The notes beneath the pieces are model-generated. The model made no database searches and was not told the DNA's origin. It worked only from the letters and a program-made list of their open reading frames with translations. DNA of 44,554 nt from Chitinophaga pinensis (GTDB lineage Bacteria; Bacteroidota; Bacteroidia; Chitinophagales; UBA10324): positions 1-44,554 of the forward strand of contig CAMDOA010000017.1 in assembly GCA_945903305.1 (NCBI GenBank), in the 5' to 3' direction. Both the position numbers and the translations under genes were made by a program. Shown one piece after another: positions 1 through 8,902 of the stretch. Within the stretch, counting starts at the first letter, position 1; each line of letters starts with the position of its first letter.

Positions 1-122
1 CATTTGTTAATATTTGAATAAAATAGTTTTAGTTAAAGCAAGTTGAATAAAATCATTTCAATGACCGAAATATTTTAAGAGGGTAAAATTTTCTTTTTAA
101 ATAAGAATATTCGATTGTCTGG

Positions 123-1406
123 TCAGCTTTCATTATTTGATTTCAAAATAGAATGTCCGATTGAGCAACTCAGGCACAATTTATTATCACAATAATTTTT
201 ACGAAGTTGAATTAATGCTTGTGAATCGAAAGCTGATTTGGAGTTAATGCCTGCCTGATTCCAGTTTTTAATTACGAAATTATTTTCCGATGGAATTTCA
301 TCAAGCCAGTTCAGTGCTTTAGCAGTAACTGCTTCATCTCCTTTAGTTTTTCCGTATAGAAATACAATTGGAATTACGATGTTTATTAAAAGCAAATCGA
401 TAAAGGATTTACTTAATGCAGAATTGTGTTTCACCACTTTTTTATCGGGCAGAAAATGCGTATTCCAGTATTCATGACAACCGGAGCCGAATAAATTTCT
501 TATCTCACTCACACTTTTTGCATTCAGAATCTGGCTGAACAGGTGCGTTGATTGATTTATAACTCCGGCAAATTGCACTAATCGAAGTGTTGGAAAGGAA
601 GCTGGTCTGATTCTCAATAATTTCCAATGCTGTTTATTTATAGCAGTTAGTTGATACTTGTTTTGTTGATACAAAAACTCTTTTTTCAACTGCAACATAT
701 ATTCATCATGAAATGAATCATTTAACCAACCGGCGCAACCAAGTAAAAGCGATTCAAGAATAAACAGGCTCTTTTTGTTTTTTGCCAGAATGTGAATTGG
801 CAATGATTCAGCTGTGGCTTGAAAGGCTTCGGCATTTAATCTTGTCCCAAATGCCCTTGCCAATAAATGATAAAATGTTATTTCCCAATCGCCTTTATTT
901 TTATTTAAAACTGCTTGAGCAAAATTTGTTTTTTCCTCCAATCGCTCAATCATAAGCCGCTGCAACCAGGCTTGAATGGTTACCGCTTTTACTCTCGAAA
1001 TAAGCTGAAAGCATGGAATCGGTTGATTGGATGATTGCAGTTTTTCGTAACGGGTTAATAAATTTCTATCAAACAATCCATTCACTTCCAAAGCGGGTAG
1101 TATCACCCCATTTCTGGTTTTCGCTTCAGCATTATTTTTATAAACAATATGTAAAATTACATTTTCATAAGCGGCATCATGCTGATGTTTGTGTTGATTC
1201 CATTCAGAAGACTGAACATGAATTTCTATGTTTCCTGCCCATGTTGTTTCACCGATTTTAATTTTTGCATTTAAGAAATCGGGCCCGGCATCCGTATTAT
1301 GTTCTCCGGATTTTAGTACAGAAATACTTTCACCATGTGTGGTTTTCAACTGCAGCATATCCAGCAATTTCATTTTCCATAGATAATGAATGAATGATTC
1401 AGTCAT
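123..1406 (-). CDS. DUF2851 family protein
   Basis: The 427-residue product matches the Bacteroidota-typical DUF2851 family. It opens with MTESFIHYLWKMKLLD, followed by the conserved segment GEHNTDAGPDFLNAKI (about residues 34-49) and GNIEIHVQSSEWNQH (about 58-72). The C terminus carries a cysteine cluster in NYCDNKLCLSCSIG. No signal peptide or membrane segment is visible, so it is probably cytosolic. The biochemical role of the family is not established. The gene is divergent from the TonB-like gene at 1504, with about 100 bp of very AT-rich DNA between them. Its length is normal and no frameshift is seen. The family assignment is firm from motif memory; no function is claimed. Confidence 0.88.
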   Translation of the reverse strand: MTESFIHYLWKMKLLDMLQLKTTHGESISVLKSGEHNTDAGPDFLNAKIKIGETTWAGNIEIHVQSSEWNQHKHQHDAAYENVILHIVYKNNAEAKTRNGVILPALEVNGLFDRNLLTRYEKLQSSNQPIPCFQLISRVKAVTIQAWLQRLMIERLEEKTNFAQAVLNKNKGDWEITFYHLLARAFGTRLNAEAFQATAESLPIHILAKNKKSLFILESLLLGCAGWLNDSFHDEYMLQLKKEFLYQQNKYQLTAINKQHWKLLRIRPASFPTLRLVQFAGVINQSTHLFSQILNAKSVSEIRNLFGSGCHEYWNTHFLPDKKVVKHNSALSKSFIDLLLINIVIPIVFLYGKTKGDEAVTAKALNWLDEIPSENNFVIKNWNQAGINSKSAFDSQALIQLRKNYCDNKLCLSCSIGHSILKSNNES

Positions 1407-1503
1407 AGTAATTTTTTTAATGTTAATATTTTTATTTCAATTGAAAAAAAGTTATTGCCGGAAAGATAATTTGTAGTTCCTTTATGGAAAGAAAAAACTG
1501 CTT

Positions 1504-1917
1504 ATGTTAAAAATTTTAAGTTCAATAATAGCCACCTTTTTTTTGTTTGATTTTTGTTTGGCACAACTTCCTGATAATAAAAATGCAGCTGTATATGTTG
1601 AGCAAATGCCCGAATTTCCGGGTGGGCAAGATTCCTTAGTTAATTTTCTTGCCCGGAATATTATTTATCCTGAAAGAGCGATAGCTGATTCGGTGGAAGG
1701 AAAAGTAGTGGCGAAATTTATTGTTAATACCAATGGAAGTATTTCTGACATTTCTATTTTGTATGATATTGGCAGTGGTTGTGGCGATGAAGTTCTTCGC
1801 GTTTTAAAACTTATGCCGAAGTGGAACGCAGGAAAGCAGAATGGCAGAACGGTGGCTGTTTATTATAATTTACCGGTTGCATTTTATCTGGAAGATCTTT
1901 TACCTGAAAAAAAATAA
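1504..1917 (+). CDS. TonB-like C-terminal domain secreted protein
   Basis: This 137-residue protein starts with a signal peptide of about 20 residues ending in FCLAQ. One TonB C-terminal fold follows: EQMPEFPGGQDSLVNFLARN, then IIYPERAIADSVEGKVVAKF and the conserved strand VNTNGSISDISILYDI. In classical TonB this domain contacts outer-membrane receptors after a membrane anchor and a proline-rich linker. Here the anchor and linker are absent and the domain is exported alone, as is common among Bacteroidota stand-alone TonB-C proteins. It may be a periplasmic accessory of TonB-dependent transport or an unrelated binder. No ExbB, ExbD or TonB-dependent receptor gene is nearby. Domain identity is confident; the role is inferred. 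Confidence 0.85.
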   Translation: MLKILSSIIATFFLFDFCLAQLPDNKNAAVYVEQMPEFPGGQDSLVNFLARNIIYPERAIADSVEGKVVAKFIVNTNGSISDISILYDIGSGCGDEVLRVLKLMPKWNAGKQNGRTVAVYYNLPVAFYLEDLLPEKK

Positions 1918-2173
1918 ACAATCGAATTTATTGTCAGCATCGAATACTATTTTTTAGGGCAAAAACTATTTTAGATCAGTTTAATTATTAACTCTTTTTC
2001 ACGATATTTTAACCAACTAATTTTTAGAATGAAAATTTAATCCGGGCTGTTTTTTTATGTAAAGCATTTTTTATTTACTGTTGAAAAAAAATATTCATTC
2101 AACTTTAACATTTTATTTTTTAAAGTTCCTTTTTAACTTCGTTTTAAAGTTTTACAAATTAAAATCAAACGAA

Positions 2174-3121
2174 ATGAAAAAATTTTTTAAAGTTTTAATT
2201 ATCATTTTAGTTGCAGTTGTTTTAATAGCCGGATGTTTTGCATTGTTTCTTTCAGTTAGAGGAATTCCAAACTACGAGGCAGTGGATCCCGGAATTAAAA
2301 TTGTTTCAGATTCTGCGCGAATCGAACGAGGTAGAATTTTAGCAAATATGCTTTGTGCTGATTGCCATAAGAATCCTGAAACAGGCAAGCTGACTGGTGC
2401 TAATATGGATCCGCTCGGAAAATTGCCTTTTGGAAAATTGATGTCGCAAAATATTACACAAGACAAAACAGTAGGTATTGGTAATTGGACTGATGGTGAA
2501 ATTGTTTATTTGTTAAGAACCGGAATAAAAAAGGATGGTCAGTATTCGCCTCCGTGGATGGCAAAATTGCCGCACATGAGCGATGAGGATGTGGCTTCAA
2601 TTATTTCTTTTCTCAGGTCAGATGATGTGATGGTTAATGCAGATGCAACTCCCGATATTCCATGTGAACCATCGTTCTTCGCTAAGTTTTTGTGTCTGGT
2701 GGCTTTTAAACCACTTCCATATCCCGATAAAGTAATTGAGCAACCGGATACTTCGAATAAAATTGATTGGGGTAAATACCTTGTTTGGAATTTAGATTGC
2801 TTTACCTGTCATTCTGCAGATTTTGCAAAGCTTAATTCTATGGAGCCTCAGTTATCTGCAGGATATCTTGGTGGAGGAAATTTTATGGATTCATTGTTTA
2901 CCCCCAATATTACCCCTGATAAAGAAACCGGAATTGGTATGTGGACAGAAGAAAAATTTATCAATTCATTGCGTTATGGAATAAAACCAGGAGGTGGTGT
3001 TAACCGGATGCCAATGAAACCTTATAATTTGTTAAGCGAATCAGAATGCAAGGCTATTTATGCATATTTACAAACAGTACCGCCAATTAAAAATGCAGTT
3101 AGCAGAAACGCGGTTTATTAA
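2174..3121 (+). CDS. Membrane-anchored di-heme cytochrome c
   Basis: The protein has 315 residues from this ATG. An N-terminal hydrophobic segment (about residues 5-27) should anchor or export it. Two c-type heme sites follow: CADCH at 61-65 and CFTCH at 209-213, each at the start of a cytochrome c domain. Candidate axial methionines lie in WMAKLPHM and in NRMPMKPY. The two domains share the pattern NIT-D---GIG-WT, which indicates an internal duplication. A longer reading from a TTG at 2081 adds 31 hydrophobic and basic residues in front of a normal signal anchor, so ATG 2174 is preferred. It is probably a periplasmic electron carrier or the cytochrome subunit of a dehydrogenase, but no dehydrogenase gene lies beside it. 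It converges on rpoB. Confidence 0.85.
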   Translation: MKKFFKVLIIILVAVVLIAGCFALFLSVRGIPNYEAVDPGIKIVSDSARIERGRILANMLCADCHKNPETGKLTGANMDPLGKLPFGKLMSQNITQDKTVGIGNWTDGEIVYLLRTGIKKDGQYSPPWMAKLPHMSDEDVASIISFLRSDDVMVNADATPDIPCEPSFFAKFLCLVAFKPLPYPDKVIEQPDTSNKIDWGKYLVWNLDCFTCHSADFAKLNSMEPQLSAGYLGGGNFMDSLFTPNITPDKETGIGMWTEEKFINSLRYGIKPGGGVNRMPMKPYNLLSESECKAIYAYLQTVPPIKNAVSRNAVY

Positions 3122-3143
3122 AATTTAAGATTTTTCATAAAAT

Positions 3144-3180
3144 AAAAATGCCGTTTCAATCAGATTGAAACGGCATTTTT
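3144..3180. terminator. Bidirectional intrinsic terminator between cytochrome c gene and rpoB
   Basis: A perfect 17-bp stem (3144-3160 with 3164-3180) encloses a 3-base loop, with A-runs on one side and T-runs on the other. It can therefore stop transcription from both strands. It lies between the convergent cytochrome c gene and rpoB, only 18 bases beyond the rpoB stop codon. It marks the physical end of the rpoB transcript where rpoC would normally follow. Confidence 0.92.
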
Positions 3181-3198
3181 TTTTTAAAAGTTAATTTA

Positions 3199-6100
3199 TT
3201 AATCGAACTTCAAATCCAATGCTAATCCGCGCAACTCGTGCACCAATACATTGAAAGATTCAGGCACAGTAGGCTTTGGAGGATTTTCACCCTTCACAAT
3301 AGCTTCGTATGCTTTCGAGCGACCAACAATATCATCTGATTTAATAGTCAACAATTCCTGAAGAATGTTTGCAGCACCATAAGCTTCGAGCGCCCAAACC
3401 TCCATCTCTCCAAAACGCTGACCTCCGAATTGTGCTTTACCACCAAGCGGTTGTTGTGTAATAAGTGAGTAAGGACCAATTGAACGCGCATGCATTTTAT
3501 CATCAACCATGTGTGCCAGTTTCAGCATGTAAATAACTCCTACAGTGGCTTTCTGATGGAAACGATCTCCGGTTTCACCATCGAATAGGAAGGTTTGACC
3601 AAACAATGGTAAGTCGGCCTTTTTAATGTAAGAATCTATTTCAGCAAGATTTGCTCCGTCAAAAATTGGTGTACCGAATTTAATTCCCAATTTTTTTCCG
3701 GCCCATCCAAGAACTGTTTCATAAATCTGACCCAGGTTCATTCGCGATGGTACACCAAGTGGATTCAGAACAATATCAACCGGAGTACCGTCTTCAAGGA
3801 AAGGCATGTCTTCAACACGCACAATCTTGGCAACGATTCCCTTATTACCGTGACGACCAGCCATTTTATCACCAACTTTCAGCTTACGCTTTTTAGCAAT
3901 ATAAACTTTAGCTAATTTTAAAACACCGGAAGGTAATTCATCACCAATGCTGATGTTAAATTTCTCGCGTTTGAAACGACCAAGTTCTTCGTTGTACTTG
4001 ATTTGAAAATTATGCAGTAATATTTTTATTAAAGTATTATCCCCTTCATCAGCAGTCCATTCATTCGGATCTACCTGCAGGAAATCTACATCACTAAAAG
4101 CCTTAGCTGTAAATTTTACACCTTTGGCAATCATGACTTCACGGTATAAATTGTTAATACCTTTTGAAGTTTTATCCTTCAATATTTTTAACAGTTTTTC
4201 AATTAAAATGTCTTTTAATTTATCAGCACTTTTTTCGAAATCCTTATCTAATTTGTCAAGAGCGGTTTTCTCTTTTACTTTCGAATTTTTATCCTTTTTA
4301 GCGCGGGAAAATAATTTTTTATCAATCACAACTCCGTCGGTGCTTGGAGGCGCTTTTAATGAAGCATCTTTTACATCACCGGCTTTATCACCAAAAATTG
4401 CTCTTAATAATTTCTCTTCAGGTGTCGGGTCAGTTTCTCCTTTCGGGGTAATTTTTCCAATCAAAATATCACCTTCACCTACATGCGCACCCACTCTGAT
4501 TATTCCGTTTTCGTCCAAATTGCGGGTAGCATCTTCACTAACATTCGGAATATCCTGAGTTAATTCTTCTTCACCGAGTTTGGTATCGCGAACTTCAATT
4601 TCATATTCATCAATGTGAATACTGGTGAAAATATCTTCGAGAACCACTCTTTCAGAAATAACTATCGCATCCTCATAGTTGTAACCTTTCCAAGGCATGA
4701 AGGCAACCTGCAAATTCTGACCAAGAGCTAATTCACCTTTATCGGTTGCATAACCTTCGCAAAGAATAGTTCCGGTCTTAACCTTGTCACCTTTTTTAAC
4801 AATTGGTTTAATGTTAATACAAGTGCTTTGGTTGGTCTTACGGAATTTTAACAGTTTATAAATCTTAACATCATCTTCAAAACTTATCAATTGTTGTTCA
4901 GAAGTTCTTTCGTAACGAACATGAATTTCATTTGCATCAACATATTCAACCACACCATTTCCTTCAGCATTAATCAACATGCGACTGTCCAATGCGGTTT
5001 TGCGTTCGAGTCCGGTTCCAACAATAGGAGAGGAAGGACGAAGAAGCGGAACTGCCTGGCGCTGCATATTCGAACCCATCAGGGCACGGTTAGCATCGTC
5101 ATGTTCTAAGAACGGAATTAACGAAGCACTCACACCAACAATCTGGTTCGGAGCCACATCCATGTATTCCACTTTCTCAGGTTCAACAATCGGGAAATCT
5201 CCCTGCTGACGGCATTTTACTTTTTCTTCTTCAAATTTTCCTTTCGAATCAATCGGAATATTTGCCTGTGCAATTACTTTATCATCTTCCTCTTCAGCAG
5301 TAAGGAACTGAACTTTCTTTTTATCAACTCCACCTCCTATAACTTTTAAATAAGGAGTTTCAATAAATCCTTTATCGTTCACTTTAGCATGAACGCAAAG
5401 CGTAGAAATCAAACCGATGTTTGGTCCTTCAGGTGTTTCAATGGTACAGAGTCTTCCGTAGTGAGAATAGTGAACATCTCGAACCTCAAAACCAGCACGC
5501 TCTCTTGATAAACCGCCGGGCCCAAGTGCCGAAATACGGCGCTTGTGAGTGATCTCAGAAAGAGGATTCGTTTGATCTAAGAACTGTGATAACTGACTTG
5601 TTCCAAAGAATGAATTAATTACTGAAGAAAGAGTTCTCGCATTAATCAAATCAATTGGAGTAAATACTTCATTGTCACGAACATTCATACGCTCGCGAAT
5701 GGTACGCGCCATACGCGCAAGACCAACTCCGAACTGTGCATACAATTGTTCTCCAACAGTACGAACACGACGATTGCTCAAATGGTCAATGTCATCAATC
5801 TCCGCTTTACCATTTACCAACTGAACCAGGTACTTAACAATGGCAATAACATCGTTCTTGGTTAATACTTTTTTCTCGATATGCTCTTGTGTTCCAAGTT
5901 TGCGGTTGATTTTATATCGACCAACTTCCCCTAAATCATAACGCTTATCAGAGAAGAACAACTTGTCAATTATTCCACGAGCTGTTTCATCATCCGGTGC
6001 ATCTGTTCCACGCAACTGGCGATAAATGTACTGGCATGCTTCCAACTCAGAGTTAGAAGTATCCTTGTTTAAAGTGTTATAAATAATTGAATAATCAATA

Positions 6101-6996
6101 CCGGCAGTTTCTTTCTGAAGAATGATTGTTTCAATCTTAGTTTCAAGAATCTGTTCAATGTTCTTTTCAGTTAAAACAACATCGCGTTCAAGGATAACCT
6201 CGTTACGCTCAATAGTTACAACTTCACCTGTATCTTCATCCACGAAATCTTCCACCCAACTTCTTAAAACACGGGCAGCCAGACGGCGACCAATTTGTTT
6301 CTTAAGTGATTCTCTTTTTGCAGAAACTTCATCAGACAGGTCAAACAATTTCAGAATCTCGCTATCCGTATCATAACCGATAGAGCGCAATAAAGTGGTA
6401 ACCGGGAATTTCTTCTTACGGTCTATATAAGCGAACATCACATTGTTAATGTCAGTCGCAAATTCCATCCATGCTCCCTTGAAAGGAATTACACGGGCAG
6501 AATAAATTTTAGTACCATTTGGGTGCAATGATTGTCCAAAGAACACTCCCGGTGAACGGTGTAACTGGCTGACAACTACTCGTTCAGCACCATTAACCAC
6601 AAATGTTCCCTTAGGTGTCATGTACGGAATGTTTCCAAGGAAAACATCCTGAACAATGGTCTGGAAATCGATATGCTCTTCATCGTTACACGACAATCTG
6701 AGTCTTGCCTTTAACGGCAAACTATAAGTTAATCCACGCTCAATACACTCCTCAATATCATACCGTGGCGGATCAATGTAGTAATCTAAAAATTCCAATA
6801 CGAAAATATTCCGTGCATCAGAAATAGGGAAGTTCTCCTGAAACACACGAAAAAGACCTTCACCCTTTCTGCTTTCGGGAGTAGTCTCTAACTGAAAAAA
6901 GTCCTTAAAGGACCCGACCTGAATATCTAAAAAATCAGGATAATCTATTCCGAATTGCAGCTTGCCGAAATTTATTCTTTCTTTAGTTGATGCCAT
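3199..6996 (-). CDS. rpoB: DNA-directed RNA polymerase subunit beta
   Basis: The beta subunit of RNA polymerase has 1265 residues from ATG 6996 ([16 protein letters not shown]). Diagnostic parts are the rifampicin-pocket segment [15 protein letters not shown] and [13 protein letters not shown] (about residues 460-490), [14 protein letters not shown], the active-site segment [16 protein letters not shown], and the C-terminal [20 protein letters not shown]. The rifampicin-contact Asp, His and Ser positions have the usual sensitive residues. An in-frame ATG at 7044 would add 16 residues, but it lies inside a terminator-like hairpin, so it is rejected. The gene follows rplL. It is not followed by rpoC: a terminator and a convergent cytochrome gene come next. 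Identity is certain. Confidence 0.99.
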   Translation of the reverse strand: MASTKERINFGKLQFGIDYPDFLDIQVGSFKDFFQLETTPESRKGEGLFRVFQENFPISDARNIFVLEFLDYYIDPPRYDIEECIERGLTYSLPLKARLRLSCNDEEHIDFQTIVQDVFLGNIPYMTPKGTFVVNGAERVVVSQLHRSPGVFFGQSLHPNGTKIYSARVIPFKGAWMEFATDINNVMFAYIDRKKKFPVTTLLRSIGYDTDSEILKLFDLSDEVSAKRESLKKQIGRRLAARVLRSWVEDFVDEDTGEVVTIERNEVILERDVVLTEKNIEQILETKIETIILQKETAGIDYSIIYNTLNKDTSNSELEACQYIYRQLRGTDAPDDETARGIIDKLFFSDKRYDLGEVGRYKINRKLGTQEHIEKKVLTKNDVIAIVKYLVQLVNGKAEIDDIDHLSNRRVRTVGEQLYAQFGVGLARMARTIRERMNVRDNEVFTPIDLINARTLSSVINSFFGTSQLSQFLDQTNPLSEITHKRRISALGPGGLSRERAGFEVRDVHYSHYGRLCTIETPEGPNIGLISTLCVHAKVNDKGFIETPYLKVIGGGVDKKKVQFLTAEEEDDKVIAQANIPIDSKGKFEEEKVKCRQQGDFPIVEPEKVEYMDVAPNQIVGVSASLIPFLEHDDANRALMGSNMQRQAVPLLRPSSPIVGTGLERKTALDSRMLINAEGNGVVEYVDANEIHVRYERTSEQQLISFEDDVKIYKLLKFRKTNQSTCINIKPIVKKGDKVKTGTILCEGYATDKGELALGQNLQVAFMPWKGYNYEDAIVISERVVLEDIFTSIHIDEYEIEVRDTKLGEEELTQDIPNVSEDATRNLDENGIIRVGAHVGEGDILIGKITPKGETDPTPEEKLLRAIFGDKAGDVKDASLKAPPSTDGVVIDKKLFSRAKKDKNSKVKEKTALDKLDKDFEKSADKLKDILIEKLLKILKDKTSKGINNLYREVMIAKGVKFTAKAFSDVDFLQVDPNEWTADEGDNTLIKILLHNFQIKYNEELGRFKREKFNISIGDELPSGVLKLAKVYIAKKRKLKVGDKMAGRHGNKGIVAKIVRVEDMPFLEDGTPVDIVLNPLGVPSRMNLGQIYETVLGWAGKKLGIKFGTPIFDGANLAEIDSYIKKADLPLFGQTFLFDGETGDRFHQKATVGVIYMLKLAHMVDDKMHARSIGPYSLITQQPLGGKAQFGGQRFGEMEVWALEAYGAANILQELLTIKSDDIVGRSKAYEAIVKGENPPKPTVPESFNVLVHELRGLALDLKFD

Positions 6997-7030
6997 GAAT
7001 TGGAAAAGTGCTTTTATTAAAAATGAAAAA

Positions 7031-7059
7031 AGTAGGCATGGCAAAAAGCCATACCTACT
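7031..7059 (-). terminator. Terminator or attenuator hairpin between rplL and rpoB
   Basis: Read on the minus strand, a 12-bp stem with one mismatch (7059-7048 with 7042-7031) closes a loop of five T and is followed at once by a T-rich run. It sits 21 bases beyond the rplL stop and about 35 bases before the rpoB start. No promoter-like TAnnTTTG lies between it and rpoB. It is therefore likely to be a partial terminator, like the known attenuator at the same place in Escherichia coli, that lowers rpoB expression relative to rplL. Confidence 0.75.
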
Positions 7060-7080
7060 GTACTATTTCAAAAGTAGAAA

Positions 7081-7458
7081 TTACTTAATTTCAACTTCGG
7101 CTCCCGCTTCAGTTAACTTAGCTTTCAAAGATTCAGCATCTTCTTTTGATACACCTTCTTTAACTGGTTTTGGTGCTCCGTCAACTAAGTCTTTAGCTTC
7201 TTTCAACCCTAAACCGGTTAATTCTTTTACAATTTTAACAACTGTTAATTTTTGTGGTCCACCGCTTTTCAAAATAACATCAAATGATGTTTTTTCTTCA
7301 GCTGCTGCAGCGCCACCGCCAGCACCACCGGCCATCATAACGGGAGCTGCTGCTGCCGGTTCGATGCCATATTCGTCTTTCAATATTTTTGCAAGATCGT
7401 TAACCTCTTTAACGGTTAAGCTTACTAGTTGCTCAGCAAATGCTTTTAAGTCTGCCAT
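7081..7458 (-). CDS. rplL: 50S ribosomal protein L7/L12
   Basis: The 125-residue stalk protein of the large subunit recruits translation factors. The N-terminal dimerisation domain is residues 1-40. A hinge rich in Ala and Gly ([17 protein letters not shown]) follows, then the C-terminal factor-binding domain with [20 protein letters not shown] and [20 protein letters not shown]. Length is standard. It lies 32 bases after rplJ and is separated from rpoB by a terminator-like hairpin, which would favour excess L7/L12 over RpoB, consistent with its multiple copies per ribosome. Confidence 0.98.
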   Translation of the reverse strand: MADLKAFAEQLVSLTVKEVNDLAKILKDEYGIEPAAAAPVMMAGGAGGGAAAAEEKTSFDVILKSGGPQKLTVVKIVKELTGLGLKEAKDLVDGAPKPVKEGVSKEDAESLKAKLTEAGAEVEIK

Positions 7459-7490
7459 TTTAAATTTAATTTAATTTGTTGTTTTAAAAA

Positions 7491-8012
7491 TTAGTTAGTT
7501 CGGTTTTCCAATGTTTTAAGTATGCCGGCCAATTTGCCTCCACTGGATTTGAGAGCAGAAACCACATTCTTAGCAGGTGACTGTAACAAGCCGATAATTT
7601 CTCCGATGAGTTCATTTTTCGACTTGAGTGAAGCGAGCGAGTCAATCTGCGTATCGCCAATGAATATAGCCGATTCAATGTAGGCGGCTTTCAGAATGGG
7701 TTTTTCGTTTGTTTTGCGGAACTCCTTAATAACTTTTGCAGGAGCATTGGCCACTTCCGAGAACCAGATAGATGTTGGACCATGAAGTGCATTGAGCAAA
7801 TCAGCATCTGTAACATTATTGGCTTCAAGAGCTTTGCGTATCAATGTGTTCTTAGCTACTCTGATTTGCACACCGCTTTTAAAACAAAGGCGGCGGAGTT
7901 TATTAATATTTGCAACACTTAAGTTGGATGTATCGGCAAGGTAAAAAGTAGTTTTGGTTGAAAACTCCTCTTTTAGCTCGGCAAGCGTTACATTCTTTTC
8001 TGCTTTTGTCAT
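7491..8012 (-). CDS. rplJ: 50S ribosomal protein L10
   Basis: The 173-residue L10 is the base of the ribosomal stalk and binds L7/L12 dimers and 23S rRNA. It begins MTKAEKNVTLAELKEEFS and contains the conserved RVAKNTLIRKALE and LHGPTSIWFSE segments. The C-terminal helix (SPAKNVVSALKSSGGKLAGI) is the expected L12-binding region. The gene is five bases downstream of rplA and 32 bases upstream of rplL, in the usual order A-J-L. Identity is certain. Confidence 0.98.
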   Translation of the reverse strand: MTKAEKNVTLAELKEEFSTKTTFYLADTSNLSVANINKLRRLCFKSGVQIRVAKNTLIRKALEANNVTDADLLNALHGPTSIWFSEVANAPAKVIKEFRKTNEKPILKAAYIESAIFIGDTQIDSLASLKSKNELIGEIIGLLQSPAKNVVSALKSSGGKLAGILKTLENRTN

Positions 8013-8017
8013 ATCAA

Positions 8018-8713
8018 TTAGTTAGAGCTTAGAGTTTTAACATCCACAGCAAGACCGGGACTCATGGTGCTTGCCAATGTAACCGACTTCAGGTATTGTC
8101 CTTTGGCTGAAGAGGGTTTCATCTTAATCACTATGTTTATTAGCTCGTGAGCGTTTTCGTTTATTTTTTCTTTGGTAAAAGATACACGACCAATAGAGGC
8201 GTGAATGATTCCCTGCTTGTCAACACGGAAAGATATTTTTCCGCCTTTTACTTCTTTAACCGCATCAGCAACATTTTCAGTAACTGTTCCTGATTTAGGA
8301 TTCGGCATTAAGTTACGGGGACCCAAAATTTTTCCAAGCTTCGCAATCTTAGGCATCACTGATGGTGTTGCAATAATCACATCAATATCAGTCCAGCCTT
8401 TTTCTACTTTCTCAACATACTCTGCTAAGCCAGCGAAATCAGCTCCGGCTCCTAATGCTTCAGCTTCTTTATCGGGATTGCAAAGAACCAATACTCTTTT
8501 TGTTTTACCTGTACCGTGTGGCAGGGCAACAGTGCCGCGGATACTTTGGTCAGCTTTACGCGGATCAATTCCGAGGCGAATGTGTAAATCAATTGACGCA
8601 TCAAACTTTGGCGTTGATACTTCTTTTATCAATGAAGATGCTTGTTCTAAAGTATATTGAACACCGTCTTTCGCTTTGGCATTAACGGCCTTTCTTTTCT
8701 TGGTAATTTGCAC
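8018..8713 (-). CDS. rplA: 50S ribosomal protein L1 (GTG start)
   Basis: L1 binds 23S rRNA at the E-site stalk. The diagnostic blocks are [58 protein letters not shown] and [11 protein letters not shown]. The reading frame stays open up to a GTG at 8776. A promoter with a -7 element at 8755-8762 would start RNA near 8748, downstream of that codon. The GTG at 8713 gives 231 residues beginning [13 protein letters not shown], which agrees with the usual family length and N terminus. The normal upstream partner rplK is absent. The next minus-strand gene upstream is a damaged T9SS surface protein gene. Identity is certain; the start is an inference from promoter position and homologous length. Confidence 0.95.
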   Translation of the reverse strand: MQITKKRKAVNAKAKDGVQYTLEQASSLIKEVSTPKFDASIDLHIRLGIDPRKADQSIRGTVALPHGTGKTKRVLVLCNPDKEAEALGAGADFAGLAEYVEKVEKGWTDIDVIIATPSVMPKIAKLGKILGPRNLMPNPKSGTVTENVADAVKEVKGGKISFRVDKQGIIHASIGRVSFTKEKINENAHELINIVIKMKPSSAKGQYLKSVTLASTMSPGLAVDVKTLSSN

Positions 8714-8754
8714 GGATTCAGACGATTTATTAGTAAGGTTAAAATTTGGGAACG

Positions 8755-8784
8755 CAAAAATAGAATTATTTCTCACATCAACAA
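8755..8784 (-). promoter_or_regulatory. Bacteroidota-type promoter for rplA-rplJ-rplL-rpoB
   Basis: On the minus strand, TATTTTTG (8762-8755) is an exact match to the -7 element TAnnTTTG. It is preceded after 19 bases by TTG (8784-8782), the core of the -33 TTTG. Geometry is the same as in the rpsJ promoter of this window. The implied start is about 35 bases before the GTG of rplA. The promoter explains how this fragment is expressed without the rplK-nusG genes. Confidence 0.7.
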
Positions 8785-8902
8785 CTGTGCAGAGAAATTT
8801 CTTTCAGATTCTTATACAACTCAGTGGAAGCCAAAATTGCGTGCGCAATAGTAAGTGCTCTGAACAGATAATCAAAGAAATATTTTATGATGGCTTAATG
8901 TT
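8785..8902. other. Intergenic segment upstream of rplA promoter
   Basis: About 118 bases separate the stop of the T9SS gene from the rplA promoter, where rplK would normally end. One short minus-strand open stretch of about 36 codons without an ATG (it contains FRALTIAHAILAS) runs through it. I do not recognise it; it may be chance or the tail of a deleted gene. No rplK remnant is seen. Confidence 0.4.

Noticed and set aside
2081-2173. TTG start that would extend the di-heme cytochrome by 31 residues
   Set aside because: The extra residues precede a normal signal anchor that begins at ATG 2174.
4124-4558. Plus-strand open frame of 144 codons inside rpoB
   Set aside because: It is antisense to a conserved part of rpoB, with low-complexity Ser/Phe-rich translation and no family features.
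6997-7044. ATG at 7044 as rpoB start
   Set aside because: It lies within the hairpin between rplL and rpoB; ATG 6996 gives the conserved N terminus.
8714-8776. GTG at 8776 as rplA start, giving 252 residues
   Set aside because: It is upstream of the predicted RNA start, and the extra residues do not resemble L1.
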